A DNA stretch of 64,000 bases from Persicaria tinctoria (GCA_037127255.1 JBANSL010000004.1:8680001-8744000), one strand, 5' to 3'. Numbered from the stretch's first letter, positions 32,589 through 45,397 are shown. The notes: generated by a model not told the origin, from the sequence alone. A program made the numbers and translations.

Positions 32589-33000
32589 TGAGGAGTTCAT
32601 ATGTTTATGTTTAGGACATTTCATGCAATTTCTCCTTTTACCTTACCTTAGTCTTCTTTTCCCCTTTGCAAATAAGTCCCTGCGAGGACCTTTATATCTG
32701 CTTGCATTCTGTTTTCTTGGATCATGTGTGTGTAAGGGTTTCCTTAATTGAAGAGGGGTGGCTGCACCCTAGAGAAAGTTTTCTCTTTTGATCACTCTTT
32801 TGCCTCACCCGTGACATTGCTCTTGTGAGCTGATCTAATCTCGATCAGAGGGTTCTAGCAATAGCTGAGAACTTCACAAAACACCTACTGCCTTCTTCTA
32901 TACATCTCGTTGAACATTCAATCCCCCCACTTTTGGTAGCTCGCATTCCAGCACGGTGTCCCCCTTGATGGCGGAAACCTGGTGCTTCATTTTAGTCTGT
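32589..33000 (+). repeat. Probable 3' LTR of Copia copy 2 and unassigned flank
   Basis: A polypurine tract GGAGGGGGTAT precedes TGAGGAGTTC at 32589. The LTR probably runs to about 32890, but no partner LTR exists in the window to fix the end. Nothing else is recognised. Confidence 0.45.
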
Positions 33001-34020
33001 TAATGGCTAGATATTTGGACTATAGGCCTCACACTCATCAACTGTATTCCTGGGAAATACAATTCATGAGAACTTATTTCTAGCACGATGTCCCCCTTTA
33101 GGATCGACTATATATTTCTAGTACGCTCTAAGGGAACTTACTTCTCATGAATTGAATTCCCATGAAATGTAATGCCTATGAATTGAAAAAAGTTGTTTAG
33201 TTGAATTTTGGTTTTTAGAAATATAAATAGGAAAATAAAGAAAATTTTACTAAAAAGGGGTGGAAGTTGAACTTATCTAGCTAGTTCCCCTAAGTAAGTG
33301 AACTTCCTACTATTTGGAGGAATTAAAATTTCTAAAAAGTTGAATTCACGTGTCTTTTTGTCAACCAAACACATAAATATATCATAGTTTCTAGGTTTTT
33401 AAACTTCATGGGTTTTTAGCTTACTAACCAAACGAGGTCGTGGATCAGGCGTACATTAAAGCTGATTTTTGACACAATTATCGTTTTTTAGATGTATTTT
33501 AGATGATTTTTGACAGGTAAGATAATTTGTCTCTATATTAAAGCCGAAATAGCACAATATAGAGCTTAGCTATATTAAAAATTCCTACATGTTCTCCCGC
33601 CTAGCGCCTTGGCGCGATTTTTAAAACCTTTATCAAAATATAACTCAAAGTCTCAAACCTACAAATTAACTACTATAATAAGCAAGTAAGAGGTCGATTC
33701 CTATAGACAAAATCAAGTTATTTCTAAATAAAGTTTATTTACCAATTAATCGAGAAAGAGGGCTTTTGATGATTAAATTAGAAAGAAAACAAAGTAAACT
33801 ATAAACAAATTAATGGAGATAAAAATTAAGAAAATAGTTTCATCTACTAATATCAACTTTTGTTTGGTTAATTGATCGATCATCAATTCTTCATTAAGTT
33901 AGCTTCAATTTCTTTTTCTATGAATGTCCTTATCTTCTTGATTTAATATAGTTACTAGTCCAACGAGCCATAACAAACCCTTATTTCTCAAGCAACCCTT
34001 ACACGGATGGAGAATGTCAC
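33001..34020. other. Unassigned sequence, possibly an old Gypsy-type LTR (minus)
   Basis: From about 33640 the wording (AGAGGTCGATTCCTATAGAC, ending AACCCTTATTTCTCAAG) resembles a minus-strand Gypsy-type LTR remnant. No coding sequence is seen. The stretch 33001-33600 shows nothing clear apart from repeated CACGATGTCCCCC / CACGGTGTCCCCC phrases. Confidence 0.3.
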
Positions 34021-34299
34021 CACTACAAGAAAAAGGGGTTTCAGTAACCAAAAAAAAAATCATCGCCCAGAACCAAAGAATTCGTTGCCCAAACCTTTTT
34101 GTGACGAAAACAAGTTTGTCACGACATCGTTGCCCTAGCCCCGTTGCCTAAAGAAAATGCCACAAAAAAAAATTTCACGCTAGAAATGTTTTTTTTGTGA
34201 CAAATTTAGAAACGCGTCACCCATACACCTTTGGCGACAAAATGACATTTCATCGCCCTAGTTCCATGCTTTTAGCGATAAAAGGTTTTTTCTTTAGTG
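34021..34299. mobile_element. Short non-autonomous CACTA-type element, 279 bp
   Basis: The ends are CACTACAAGAAAAAGG and, on the other strand, CACTAAAGAAAAAACC. Internal GGCGAC/ATCGCC-type subterminal words recur. The flanking 3-mers (CAC and GAG) do not match, so the target duplication has decayed or the end is misplaced. Confidence 0.6.
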
Positions 34300-34460
34300 G
34301 AGATGAATCGTTTGTACTAATGAATAACTGATGCGAAGGCTGAAAAATGAGAACAAGGGGATTCGAACACAACTACATTTAGAAAGTGAAAAACGCATTC
34401 ACTGCCTAATGTGAATTGAGCTAACAAATTATTTATTACTTTTTTCTTTATTTTTTATTT

Positions 34461-34705
34461 ATACTCCATTCGTTAATTAAAACTTGTCTTTTTATAAATT
34501 TACGCGCTTATTAAGAAAATAAACAAAAATACACTTATACTTATAATTATTGCTCTACTTTTTTACTTTCTCAAAAATTACAACTAACAATTATCTAATC
34601 ATTACAAGAGCAATTTCGTAAAGTGGATGACAAAATACCTAAAATGATAAATTTTCCTTAATAAAATTTACTTCCTAAAACGACAATTTTCAATTAATGA
34701 AGGAA
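34461..34705. mobile_element. Possible Stowaway-like MITE remnant
   Basis: The start TACTCCATTCGTTAATTAA is complementary in part to the end TTAATGAAGGAAATTAA. It is similar in wording to the MITE at 39614-40446. Boundaries are weak. Confidence 0.35.
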
Positions 34706-34896
34706 ATTAATATTAATTATATATATGCTTTAAAAAAAATTTGGGCATTGCACATTTTTATCAAACCAACGGGCCACCCAGCTAAGTATACGACTGCAAA
34801 CTATGTATGCATTGGGTGATGTTGGCATTAATTCTGTTCTAAACCACATGGGAACGACGTACGTGCAGGTCATTATACTCTTTGGCAAATGTAATA

Positions 34897-35129
34897 CTAC
34901 CTCCGTTCACAAATATAAGATTATTGATTTTTTACACGTATTTTAATGAGTGAAAAACTATATAAAATATTAATTTTTTTGTAAATGTTTTTTATGTAAT
35001 ATAATATTTATTAATAATACATACTATATTGTGAAAAAAATTGATTAAAAAATTAATTTTTTATATAGTTTTTCACTCCTTGAAGTACGTGAAAAAATGA
35101 ATTGATCTTATATTTATGAACGGAGGGAG
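34897..35129. mobile_element. Stowaway-type MITE, 233 bp
   Basis: Terminal inverted repeats are CTACCTCCGTTCACAAATA and CTCCCTCCGTTCATAAATA on the other strand, with TA on both flanks (34895-34896, 35130-35131). The interior is an AT-rich near-palindrome. It belongs to the Tc1/mariner superfamily and has no coding. Confidence 0.88.
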
Positions 35130-35131
35130 TA

Positions 35132-36340
35132 ACATATTAATATATATATATATATATATGACGATCAAGGTGCGACCAGGGATGGATCCTGAATTTGTAA
35201 ATAAAGAGTGCTCACATCCGGAGTTCGAACTGGAGATCTTTGAGTACTACCCGTAAATCCTTTCCAGTGAGTCATTCCGGGATAGTTCAGGGGTGGCGGA
35301 TTCTGAACCATCATTCCTGGGATACTTGAAGGTAAATTTTTCATCATTCCGAAAATTTTTAAAAGTAAAATAAATTTCTTTTGTAATTTTTTCCCGGGTT
35401 GGAGAAGCTTGACATAAAATATTACGAAATTAACACTAAATTTATTTTTTTGGGATGCTTGAGCATCTCCAAAATAACAAAAGGATCCGCCCCTGGGTGC
35501 AGCGGTTATAGCTGGGGGCAAGGAGCCAGGGAGGAGCATTCTACTCGCGACCGTTGATACATTATAAGCTTTAATACGATCGATACTCGAGTAAAAAATT
35601 ATGAACATTTGAAAATTAAACACAAATTAATTATTTAAAATTTGTTTTTAATAAACCACAATGCTTTTATATTTTACTTTAACTTGGTATTTTAATAATA
35701 TAACTCAGTCCAAAAGCTTCTAAACAAGAGTTATATTTCTAAATTTAACCATTAGATAATAAATTATGCAAGTTTAAATATTTTTTTATATCTAGCTTGT
35801 TACATGCACGCTATTATGCAAGTTTAAATTATTTTTTTTGAGTGGGAAAAGTAATTTTGTTTTTCTTAAATATGTTAGAATATTTTTTTAATTTGTGATT
35901 TAAATAGTCATTTTTAATAAATAAAAAATTTAAAAATAAAAAAATGAGAAATTTACAACTCTTGTCAATGGCCACCATCGACTAGACTGAATCTGAAAAG
36001 CAAACATCTCACCTAAAATAAAAAAAATTCCTGAAATGAAGATACAGTAATAGTATTTTCTACGAAGATAATAATCTTTGTCTATTTGAAAGAACATTCT
36101 AAAGAGATCATATTCCTTAGTAAATTTATTAAGAACTATCTTTGCATATCACTTGCATTATTATATGAACACACAGTGGTAAATGACTTAACTTTATAAT
36201 AATGATGATGATAATGATCATATATATCTCACACACTAACACACATATATGGAGTCTTGTAGGTGACGATGGACTATACCACCGTACATTATTGATGCCA
36301 CTTAATACTTATATATAAGATCTCATAGCCAAATGAGGGA
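35132..36340. other. AT-rich intergenic region
   Basis: No supported gene. A moderately GC-rich stretch at 35165-35560 may be a repeat fragment. The part next to 36340 is the 3' flank of the methyltransferase gene. Confidence 0.4.
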
Positions 36341-36362
36341 TGGATGGATTGGGTTTGATTGG

Positions 36363-38366
36363 TCATTTCTTCAATTCAATAACAGAGTTGGCATTGACGG
36401 AACAAACCAATTCGAATTTAGTGAAACCTGCAGCTTCAGCAATGGCTTTGAACTCCTCCTCCGTCCTCCCCTTCCCTCCTCCATGGACAGCCATCATCAA
36501 CACGTCCAGCTGAGCTGCATACTTACAAGCATCGCTTGAAGTCTCGGCTTTTTGTGGCAGAACAGCTGGTTCGATTATGATTATCTTCCCATCTTCTTCC
36601 AATGCTTCGCGACAATTCTTTAAGATCTTCACACAACTCTCGTCGTCCCAATCATGCATTATACTCTAAATTGAACACATGATAGTATATAAGTATATAT
36701 ATGTAACATATATATGTAATGTTATAATTAAGTTTCTTATAAATGCAATCTCTTACCCTCAATAAAATTGCATCACCATTTGGAACTCTTTCAAACATGT
36801 TTCCTTCAACATGTTGGATTCCTGCATAAATCCAAATACTCATCTATTTGGTACAGGCCATGGTGGAACCAATAATTATTGTATGCATGGGGCCCTTTAA
36901 ATTTATTTTATGGGGAAATTTGTTTGTATGTATACTGTGAGAAATAGTAAACATGTTTCCTTCAATATGCTGGATTACTGCATAAATCCAAATACTCATC
37001 TATTTAGTACAGGATGCTGTGGAGCCAAGAATTGTTGTATGGGGGATTGGGGCCTATAAATTTTTTTTTTGGGAAATTTGGTTGTATGTATTATATGAAA
37101 AATAATTTTAAAAAAAATATATTTGGAAAAATATTAAATTTATAATTTTAATAGTCATTTTTAATAAGATTTTTAAAAAATATAGAGAAAATCATAAATT
37201 TTCAATTTAAATGCTAATTTTTAATTGAAGAAATTATAAAAATAGAAAATTTTAAAAAAATGGTATCATTTTTAGTAGCACTCCGTAACCTAATGGTTTA
37301 AATACCTACACGTACTCTAGCTATCAACTTAAGCTCTAAGCAACAATTATTACTCTTTTGATACCTTAGTAGGGCTAAATTAGTCAATTTTTTTAATAAA
37401 AAAATCGATTAAACTATTCCCGAGTTGAGGGTTCAAGCCACCCCATACCCCTGCCTCGGTACAGGCAGATCGACTATATATTGGATGAATAAATGAACAA
37501 GAGATTATAAATGATTCACACAGATCGATGATGTAATTTACTCCGTATAACTTTACCTGTATAGAATGGTGCATTTGAGATCACTTGAGGCAAATCAAAG
37601 TTGATGCCACTGATTTTAGGGTATTTTGTGATGATAAGATCAAGCAATGCACCATTGCCCCCGGCAACGTCAACCAAGACCTTCACGCCGTCAAAGCCTT
37701 CATAAACATCGATGAGGTTCTTCATAGTAACTCTGGTCATCCCAGCGATGCCTTCGTTGAAAAGATTGTTGAGTTTCGGCTCAGTTTTCGTGTATTGAAA
37801 GAATGGCGCTCCGTGCGCCTTGACGAATGCAATACCACCATCAACAACCACATCCTTCAAATGATACCTTCATTGGGAAATCAACAAAAAAAAATAGTGT
37901 TTTGTCCTTGGAAGTTAACCAAAATTTGCAAGTACAAAATATATACACCATACCAACTCTCCATAATCGTCGGTGAAGTAATGAGTTCCAAGATGGAAGC
38001 AAGTGATCCTTGACCATCTCTAACAAAGAATCTCCCAGCGGGCGCAAGTCCATACACTCTAGTCGTCTTGCCACTTTCTCCATCAGCTCTACTCACTGAG
38101 CACGTGACGATGGAGAAGGTGGCAAGAACGTTCAAGATCCGATCTACCATGGAAGATGATACTTGAGGACTTGCAACACCGAGCAAAGAAGCAATCTTTA
38201 GCGAGGAGAGTTGGGCTAGAGGTCCAGCGTTGGATATGATGTCGAGTAGGCCAAGCTCAACCGCGGACCTCAATGCCATCGGGAGAACCGTGGAGAACGC
38301 AAGTTGCATCGCGTAAACTCTAGCAGCCTCCTCTTCGTTGCTCATGATTGTAACTTGGCTTGCCAT
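36363..38366 (-). CDS. Plant class II O-methyltransferase (COMT-like), 4 exons, 363 aa
   Basis: Exons on the minus strand are 38366-37954, 37867-37557, 36821-36757 and 36665-36363. All introns are GT-AG and phases join cleanly, giving 1092 nt and 363 residues, normal for the family. The N-terminal dimerisation domain precedes a SAM-binding fold with VDVAGGNGA (about 204-211; the usual glycine-rich loop is GGGTG) and GINFDLPQVI. The likely catalytic base is His267 in MHDWDDE, with supporting Glu295 and a Glu near 325. It would transfer a methyl group from S-adenosylmethionine to a hydroxyl of a small phenolic in the cytosol. The substrate cannot be told (phenylpropanoid, flavonoid or other). 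No stop or frameshift, so probably functional. It is the only clear host gene in the window. Confidence 0.9.
36793..37060 (-). repeat. Duplicated exon 3 start in the second intron of the methyltransferase gene
   Basis: The acceptor and first bases of exon 3 with upstream intron (36793-36895) recur at about 36948-37060 (CATGTTTCCTTCAATATG, TGCATAAATCCAAATACTC). The copy contains a near-identical acceptor context but carries a T-to-A change in the exon start, and is followed by AT-rich sequence. Confidence 0.7.
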
Positions 38367-38651
38367 TTGGTTGGTAGTATTGCCTTTGAAGGGGCTAATC
38401 TATAGGGATCAAGAAATGCTTTGAACGGTTTTATGCATACAAGGTTGTAAAGACCACATGTGCCTTATCTTTTCAGGCTATTAACTGGGATTTTTATCAC
38501 GTCCTTGCCTTTCAAATCATCACATCTACTGACTTTACTGTTGGGGTTGTTACGGGCATTAACAAAAAATTATTAACATCTCATACAACACTAGAGATAT
38601 ACCCAAGTCTTGGCAATCGTGGGAAGTAAAACTAAAAAACATGGAAAAACA
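38367..38651. other. 5' flank of the methyltransferase gene
   Basis: This would hold the minus-strand promoter. I see no unambiguous TATA box and no other gene. Confidence 0.35.
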
Positions 38652-39302
38652 TATATTTGATGGACAATTTGGTTTATCAAAAACAGACTAATTTTTTCAA
38701 AATATTGCTACCCCGACAACCTCTGATATTGAGAGGAGTATTAATTGAAGCTTACATGGAAAGTTGGAGAAGGGCTGGTTTCTATGAAGGGGAGATGCAT
38801 GAAACTTGAATGCAATACATAATCACATCCACTTACCAATGGCAGTGTCAGGTGGAGGGAGTTATTCGAGACTCTCAGGGTCATATTAAGGATACTTTTT
38901 ACCAGGTAACGAAAAGAGGAAGTGTCCTCCAAACCGAAGCCTATGCTATTCAGTTAGGAATGGAGCATGCACGATGATTAGGTATGAGAAGAATTATCAT
39001 AGAAGGAGATAACCAAGAGATTATAAGAGCAATCAAGGAAGGGAAGTACACAAAGTGGGAAGTCTTACGACAAGTCCATCACATCAATCGGCTCAAAGGC
39101 CACTTTCATCATATTGAGTTCTACCACTGCTACAGAGAAGCTAACAAGGTTGCGAACTACATAGCTAGAACTGGTATCATTACAAATAGGAATACCATTC
39201 CTTTTAACAGGGATCTTTGTACAATTATCCTTCAGGATGATCCATGGTGTAATTTAAATTTTATGTAACTCGCCCTAATGTTTGCCTACTGTAAAAAAAA
39301 AA
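38652..39302 (+). pseudogene. 5'-truncated LINE (L1-type), RNase H 3' end
   Basis: Frames encode a retroelement RNase H of the plant LINE type: EGVIRDSQGHIKD, then TEAYAIQLGMEHA, then IIIEGDNQEIIRAI and CYREANKVANYIAR at 38984-39268. A short 3' UTR ends in a poly(A) run at 39290-39301. ATGGAAAAAC occurs on both sides (about 38642 and 39303), a possible target duplication. Truncated and frameshifted; inactive. Confidence 0.75.
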
Positions 39303-39613
39303 AATGGAAAAACCAATAAGGGAAACATTCAAATTAAACTTCGATTGATCTACGCTTTTGAGCAATGATAGTACAATTGGATAAATTATTCGCAATTGGG
39401 ATGACAATCTTATTCCTATTGGATATATAAAGTCGTCATTAAACAAACTCTTATAAGGATGAAGCCCTTGCTCTAAGGGAGGGTGTCGCAAACATAAATA
39501 GGAATTTGTAAACTACATACTAGACTCGCAGATCATCATCAACCATATTAAGTACAACACAACACAATACAACATAAAATGCCTTTGTGAAGTTGAATTA
39601 CTCATGTAACATG
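39303..39613. other. Short intergenic stretch
   Basis: Nothing recognised. Confidence 0.4.
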
Positions 39614-40446
39614 CTCCCTCCGTTAAGAAAAAAACATATCATTTTATGAGTAAAATCTTGTTAAGAAAAACATGTCATTTTAGGTATTTTGGTGTTTACT
39701 TTCCAAAATTATCTTTGTAATGATTAAAGATTTTTTTTTTAACAGTAGGCAAAAATTGAGGATGCCTTATACAAAGCGTAAGGCATGGCCCTGATCATCC
39801 TGAAGGATGATGGAATACAGTTCCCTATTATAAGAGATTGTTGAGCTATTACATATATATGACACATTTTCTAGCAATATAATCTGCTACTTTGTTTGCT
39901 TTTCTAAGACAATGGACAAAGTCTATAAATTCGAATGAAGTAGTTAGCCTTCTGATTTGCTCCACCTCGTGAATGATCTCCCACTTGACATCACTTTCCT
40001 CTCTTAATTAGGACTTTGACGAGGTCTTGATTGTCTCATTTCATAATAATCTTCCTAAGTCATCTCGAGCTTGCTTGTTGCATTCCAAGGATGATTGCAG
40101 CAACTTCTGTTTGAATAACCGATCATGTACTGAATTGATGATAAAAGATATCAATCACATTACTTGTTGAGTCTCTAATGACTCCCCCCACCTGGCAAAC
40201 ACCAATGGGATTAACCGAGCTGTCTACATTAATTTTGTAGATAGCTCCTTCCGGTTCAATCCACCTCACATTTTTCCTATTCTTTTTGTTTTCAATAATG
40301 ATTAAAGATTTGTTAGTTTTAGTTTTCAATAAAGTGAAAAAGTAAAGTAATAATTAGGGGTATAAGTATATTTTTGTTTGCTTTTATTTGATTTCTTAAA
40401 AAATGTACAAATGTCTAAAACGACATGTTTTAATTAACAGATGGAG
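39614..40446. mobile_element. Stowaway-like MITE interrupted by a LINE
   Basis: The ends are CTCCCTCCGTTAAGAAA and, on the other strand, CTCCATCTGTTAATTAA; the right flank is TA, and the left is TG (decayed). Its interior is split by a LINE fragment at about 39734-40295. Confidence 0.65.
39734..40295 (-). pseudogene. 5'-truncated LINE fragment, minus strand, in the MITE
   Basis: On the minus strand it encodes an RNase H start (RWIEPEGAIYKINVDSS, then CQVGGVIRDSTSN), then decayed remainder (HCLRKANKVADYIAR region), and ends in poly(A), seen here as a T-run at 39731-39740. A duplication of up to 16 bp, TAATGATTAAAGATTT, flanks it (39718-39733 and 40296-40311). It is the same family as 38652-39302. 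Confidence 0.8.
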
Positions 40447-42110
40447 TATTAAACTTCTTCTGTCAAGAGTGAGAGAATCCTCTTTCTTTCACATTCTCCG
40501 ATCAACTAATAGGATGACAGATAAGATTGCACACCTTTTTCATTCTGCTGGGAGACTCAACACTATTACTATACTAGGATGACAGATAAGATTGCACACC
40601 TTCAATCTCTACCATTCGGTTTTTTCATCTCAATCCATACTTATAAATTTGTTATCATATACAAACACTAGTACTACACTTTATATAAATATTATTTTAA
40701 AAAAAATATTTTACCTATCAATTATTATAAAAGATTAAAATAACGAACGGGTAACAAGAAAGTGTGAAGTTGAACACAATACCTTAAACATTTGTGTTAT
40801 TTGGTGGATCCACTATTAAATCATTCTATATGATACTAAGTTATGAATATTTATGATATAATTTCAAATAATACAAATATTGTTGTTGATAAAGCCATCA
40901 CACTTAGCTTGTATGGTATCCTTAATGTCAAGTTGTTGCTTATTTTGAAAATGATATAGAACTTTGGATTTTCAAGCAAATATAATATTGGGCAATACTT
41001 TTTCAATGTGTCTTTTCATGTCATAACAAGCAACACAAGTAGGTAATTCCAATACCATCATCATTATGTGTATACACAAAATGTGGCGAATTCAACTTTA
41101 AACGAGAAAATTTAACATATCTATATGAAGATGAGCCTAGATTTGAAATCATTGATCGATCAAGAAATTAACATAATGCAAGTAAAATAAAACATTTATT
41201 ATTGATCAATGGATCAACACAACTATCAATTGAATTAAATAGAAAGATTAATCCAACATAATTTGATATATTGTATCATGATGTTTCATCACCATGTGTT
41301 ATTCATTTCATTTAATCCTAAGAGGCAAAGACTGTATTTATATTATATGTTACATCATATAATCCAAATACTTAAATTACATTAAATATTCCACCATATA
41401 GCCCAAATACTTTAATTACATTACATTTACATCATATAATTCGATTCGTCGAAACATCAATTTGTCACAATTTGTTCTCATATTTCTTTCCCACGTCGAA
41501 AGTGTGACAAAATGATTTAGTGCATTGGAGATATATATATATATCTTCCCATTCCCAACTTGTCATTCCCACAATCCAACTTTTTCTTTCCCACATCTAA
41601 AGTTTGATGGAAGGATATGGCGGAGTAAAAGTATATATATCTTCCCACATACCATGTTTTGTCAATCTTGTGGTGAAAGTTCAAACTTCAAAGTAATTCA
41701 CTCGATGGGTACGTTGAGTTTTTTTTTTTGGTTTCAAAACCAATTTTTTTTTTAAAAAAAATGGTTGACCAAACAGGTCGACCGACAAAATTCTTTGGGT
41801 ACCCGGTTTCTTAGCATGTGTCCCAACCTGACCGGTTGACCCATCAATCTGTGGACCTTCCGGGTGTCCCGAACCCGTTGACCAGTGATATTTCTAGGTT
41901 AGGGTTCGGGTTATGTCCCTCGGGTTATCGACCTGGCTGGTCGACCCGGTGGATCGGACCCGTGACCATGTCTACAGGGTGATGTTCATATTAGAATAAA
42001 ATACGTGAAGTCTAATGAGCCAATGGATAACTTGTTAATCAAAATATTGATTTTCCATATTATAATATTACAAGAATAATGCTTTATTATTTTAGAATAT
42101 TACGATATTA
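40447..42110. other. AT-rich intergenic region
   Basis: No gene is supported. At 41750-41960 there is a moderately GC-rich patch with many GGTTGACC / GGTCGACC words that may be a small repeat element. T-runs surround 41720-41760. Confidence 0.4.
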
Positions 42111-43045
42111 CTTTAGGGTTTTTTGGCAGCTAGCCCATTATGAAGATTAAATTAGAAATATAGCAGCCCAATAAAATTAATTAGGTAGCATAACACCCCC
42201 TCCTAAAACAGACCATCTCACGCGCGCGTGCCCCCCATCTAGCTCAATTTCAGATCGACAGAAGCTTCTTCAAAGCTGCGGCGATGGAGATCGGAAAATC
42301 AATCAGATCTAATGATTGAAGACCTGGAATCAAGCTTTCATCCACAAATTCCTGGGGGAAAACCGAAATTCAATATGAATCCAACACATTAATTCATCGT
42401 CTGAGTCCACCTCGAATTTCCATCTCTGAATATTTCGATGAAACAGCCATAGCCAAACTGCACAGAATTTCGGATTCATTCATCAATTGTAAGGAATCAA
42501 CGCATCAAGGAGGAGATTGCGAGCACCAGTGTACAAGGAATCTGAATAAGCATGAATCAATTGCAAGAAATCTGGAGCCAGGACAAGACACGCAGTGTAG
42601 GAATCAAGGTGTGCCGCATAACTTTCTACCTAAATCTGAATGTCTGACTAACAATTGCAAATATAAATTATCAATTCAATATTCTAGGGGTTAATTGCTT
42701 TTAACCAATATAGAGTAAGTTGTTGTTTGGAATCTGGCTGTGTAGGGTAATAGGATATAAACTTGTGGATTTGTGTGTCTAGATACATAATTTGATGTTG
42801 AATCCAAAATCTAGTGTTTATTGTGACATTGGAATCTCTGAATTCATTGCAAACAGGTGCTGAACTATGGATTTGAAAATTCTAAAAGTCTGTTTTGGAG
42901 GAGAGTTGAGGATGACAAATGTGTATTGCGAGTATGTTGGTGAAATTGTATCTAAGGCATTACTATTCAATTGCAAGCATTGACATAGCTGATTGGTTGT
43001 AGATTCGATATTTGCCTAGCTACATATGAGGTTAAGTTAAGCCAC
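42111..43045 (+). other. 5' region of the second MULE
   Basis: It probably contains the left end, 5' UTR and a decayed N-terminal exon; ATGGATTTGAAAATTC at 42862 starts a short frame with VYCEYVGEIVSKA, in the style of MULE N-termini. I could not establish a clear terminal inverted repeat with the 50700-50880 region. Confidence 0.35.
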
Positions 43046-45397
43046 TTGCATCCTTTGCAAAAGTTGAAAGATCCGTTCATAATCAGCAAAGATGACGATC
43101 TAAGGACTTTCATGGATATAAATGATTCAACTCAAGTAGAATGGTCATTGCCGTTGAATGTAGTAGAAAAGAAAAGGATGAATGGGAATCATATAACAAA
43201 TTCAGTTCAACAACCAAGTGTGGTGACAGATTCTGATGATTGCATTCAAGGTACAAGTGTTGATGACACCTTGGCTCTTGCTACTACTAGTGCTGCAGAT
43301 GAAGAGACAGGAGCATACAATGACAGATATCAAAATGAAGGCATCAGTGAGAATGAGATAGATGAGCTCGATTTCATTGATGTTGGGCAGATTTTTGAGT
43401 CAAAATATCAGTTAAGGAATGCAGTGGCTAACATGGCAATTAAGGAGAACTTCCAGTTCCGAGTAGATAGATCAACAACAAAAAAAGTACAAGGTTGTGT
43501 GTATTGATGCTGAATGCAAGTGGACAATGCTAGCTACATGTTTGAAGAATTCATGCTACTTTGAAGTAAGAAGGATGAACGAAGAGCACACATGTTCATT
43601 CTCAGCTAGGTGTAAGGAACGATGGAAACCATCATACCAAGCTATAGCAGAAAAGATGAAGATCAGGTATAATCTATAAAAAATCATGTTATTTACTACA
43701 TATCCATCATCAAATATTCAATATAGTTGCAACTGTAAAACACATTTACTGCAGTACCTACTGTAATAGGTGAAAAAAAGGAAGTTATGTCTATGTTTGG
43801 CTTCAAAATTTATAAATTTTGTGCAAATTTGATTGCATGTACCTCTAGACAAGGTAAGGCTTACTTAATATGTGTAATGAATGAAGGTATGAAGGGGTGA
43901 CAAAAGGGCCAGATGCCATACAGATTAAGAATGCAATGCAAAAGGAATTGAGGCAAGATGTAAGCTACTCGAAGGCTTGGAAAGCAAAAGAGGAAGCACA
44001 AAACATGATAAGAGGGACTCCAGAGGGAAACTATGAAATGTTACCTTCTTACTTCCACATTATGCAGCAAGTAAATCCAGGTACATATGCATGCCTTGAG
44101 ATTGATGGCTATAGCAGATTCAAGTATGCATTCCTATCATTCGGAGCTTCCATTAAGGGATTCCAAGCGATGAGAAAGGTAAGAACTCTATAAATTGGTA
44201 TAATAAACATTTTATAATTAACATAACGTAACAAATGTAATATGCATTATATAGGTTATCATGGTGGATGCTGCATTTTTACATGGAAAATACCGAGGGG
44301 TTCTAATCCCAGCAACCACACAGGATGCTAACAGGCATGTGTACCCTATAACATTTGGAGTGGCGGACTCAGAGAACGGCAATGCATGGAAGTGGTTCAT
44401 CCAGAGATTGGCTCTCATGATACCAGACTCAAATGAGCTAGTATTTGCATCTGATAGGCACCTGAGAATCAGCAAAGCTGTGAATGAAGTATACACTTCA
44501 GCAAAGCATGTGATATGCACACGACATTTGAAACAGAATATAAAGGCAAAATTCAAAAACCGAGGGGTAAACCACTTTGTCACCAAAGCATCAGAAAGCT
44601 ACACACTAAGGGAATTTGAAAGCAACTTCCAAAGCATATGCAACATCAACAAGGAGATTGGCAAATACCTGGAGGACGCAGATTTTCAGAAATAGGCAAG
44701 GGCACACTTCAAGGGAGACAGGTACAATATTATGACAATAAATAATGCAGAGTGTATCAATGCAATATTGAAAGAAGCTCGAGGATACCCCATTGTTGCA
44801 CTGTTTCAATATATCAGAAACAAAATGGCAGACTGGTTCACTGAGCATAGAGAAGCAGCTTCAAAGAACACTGATTTGCCCCCTAAAGTGAAAGAGATTT
44901 TACAGTCAAGGTATGACCTGTCAGGAAGGTATGAAGTGAAGGTGTTGAATGAGACAGAATATCAAGTAGATGGGGGGAAATTTACAGGAGTGGTTGATTT
45001 GGGGCGAAGGACATGCAGCTGCAGGGTCTTTGATGTCGATCATATGCCCTGTGTCCATGCTATTGCTGCAATTCAGCGGATGAAGCTAAATATAATTGAT
45101 TTTGTAAGTGAATACTACAAGAATCAGTCTTGGTGCTTGGCATACCAAGAAACCATATACCCGGTGCCTTGTGAGGACAACTGGTACGTCCCAGACGAAA
45201 TAAGAAACATCAAATGTCTTCCTCCAACAGTCCGGAAGAAAAGTGGGAGGCCAAAAAAATGCAGGATTTCATCGTTTGGGGAACAGAAGAAGAGGAACGT
45301 CACATACAAGTGTGGCACTTGTGGGGAGAAAGGTCATAACAAGATAACATGCCCCGCCAAAGCATCGATCAGCTCATACATAGAGGATGAAACATGA
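43046..45397 (+). pseudogene. MULE transposase with SWIM and CCHC zinc fingers
   Basis: Exon pieces are about 43046-43666, 43887-44178 and 44255-45397, with GT-AG introns. They encode an N-terminal MULE DNA-binding region (CIDAECKWTM, then HTCSFSARCK), the DDE core (VDAAFLHGKYRG, then FASDRHLRI), a SWIM finger (CSCRVFDVDHMPCVHA) and a CCHC knuckle (CGTCGEKGHNKITC). Lesions are a frameshift in the A-run at about 43480 and one in-frame TAG at 44693 where the family usually has Trp. Otherwise well preserved. It would excise and integrate the element. It converges with the ULP1-type gene on the other strand, the classical two-gene layout of ULP-carrying MULEs. Confidence 0.85.

Noticed and set aside
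35165..35623. 152-residue minus-strand frame
   Set aside because: No family resemblance, low-complexity AT-rich ends, and no splice or promoter support.
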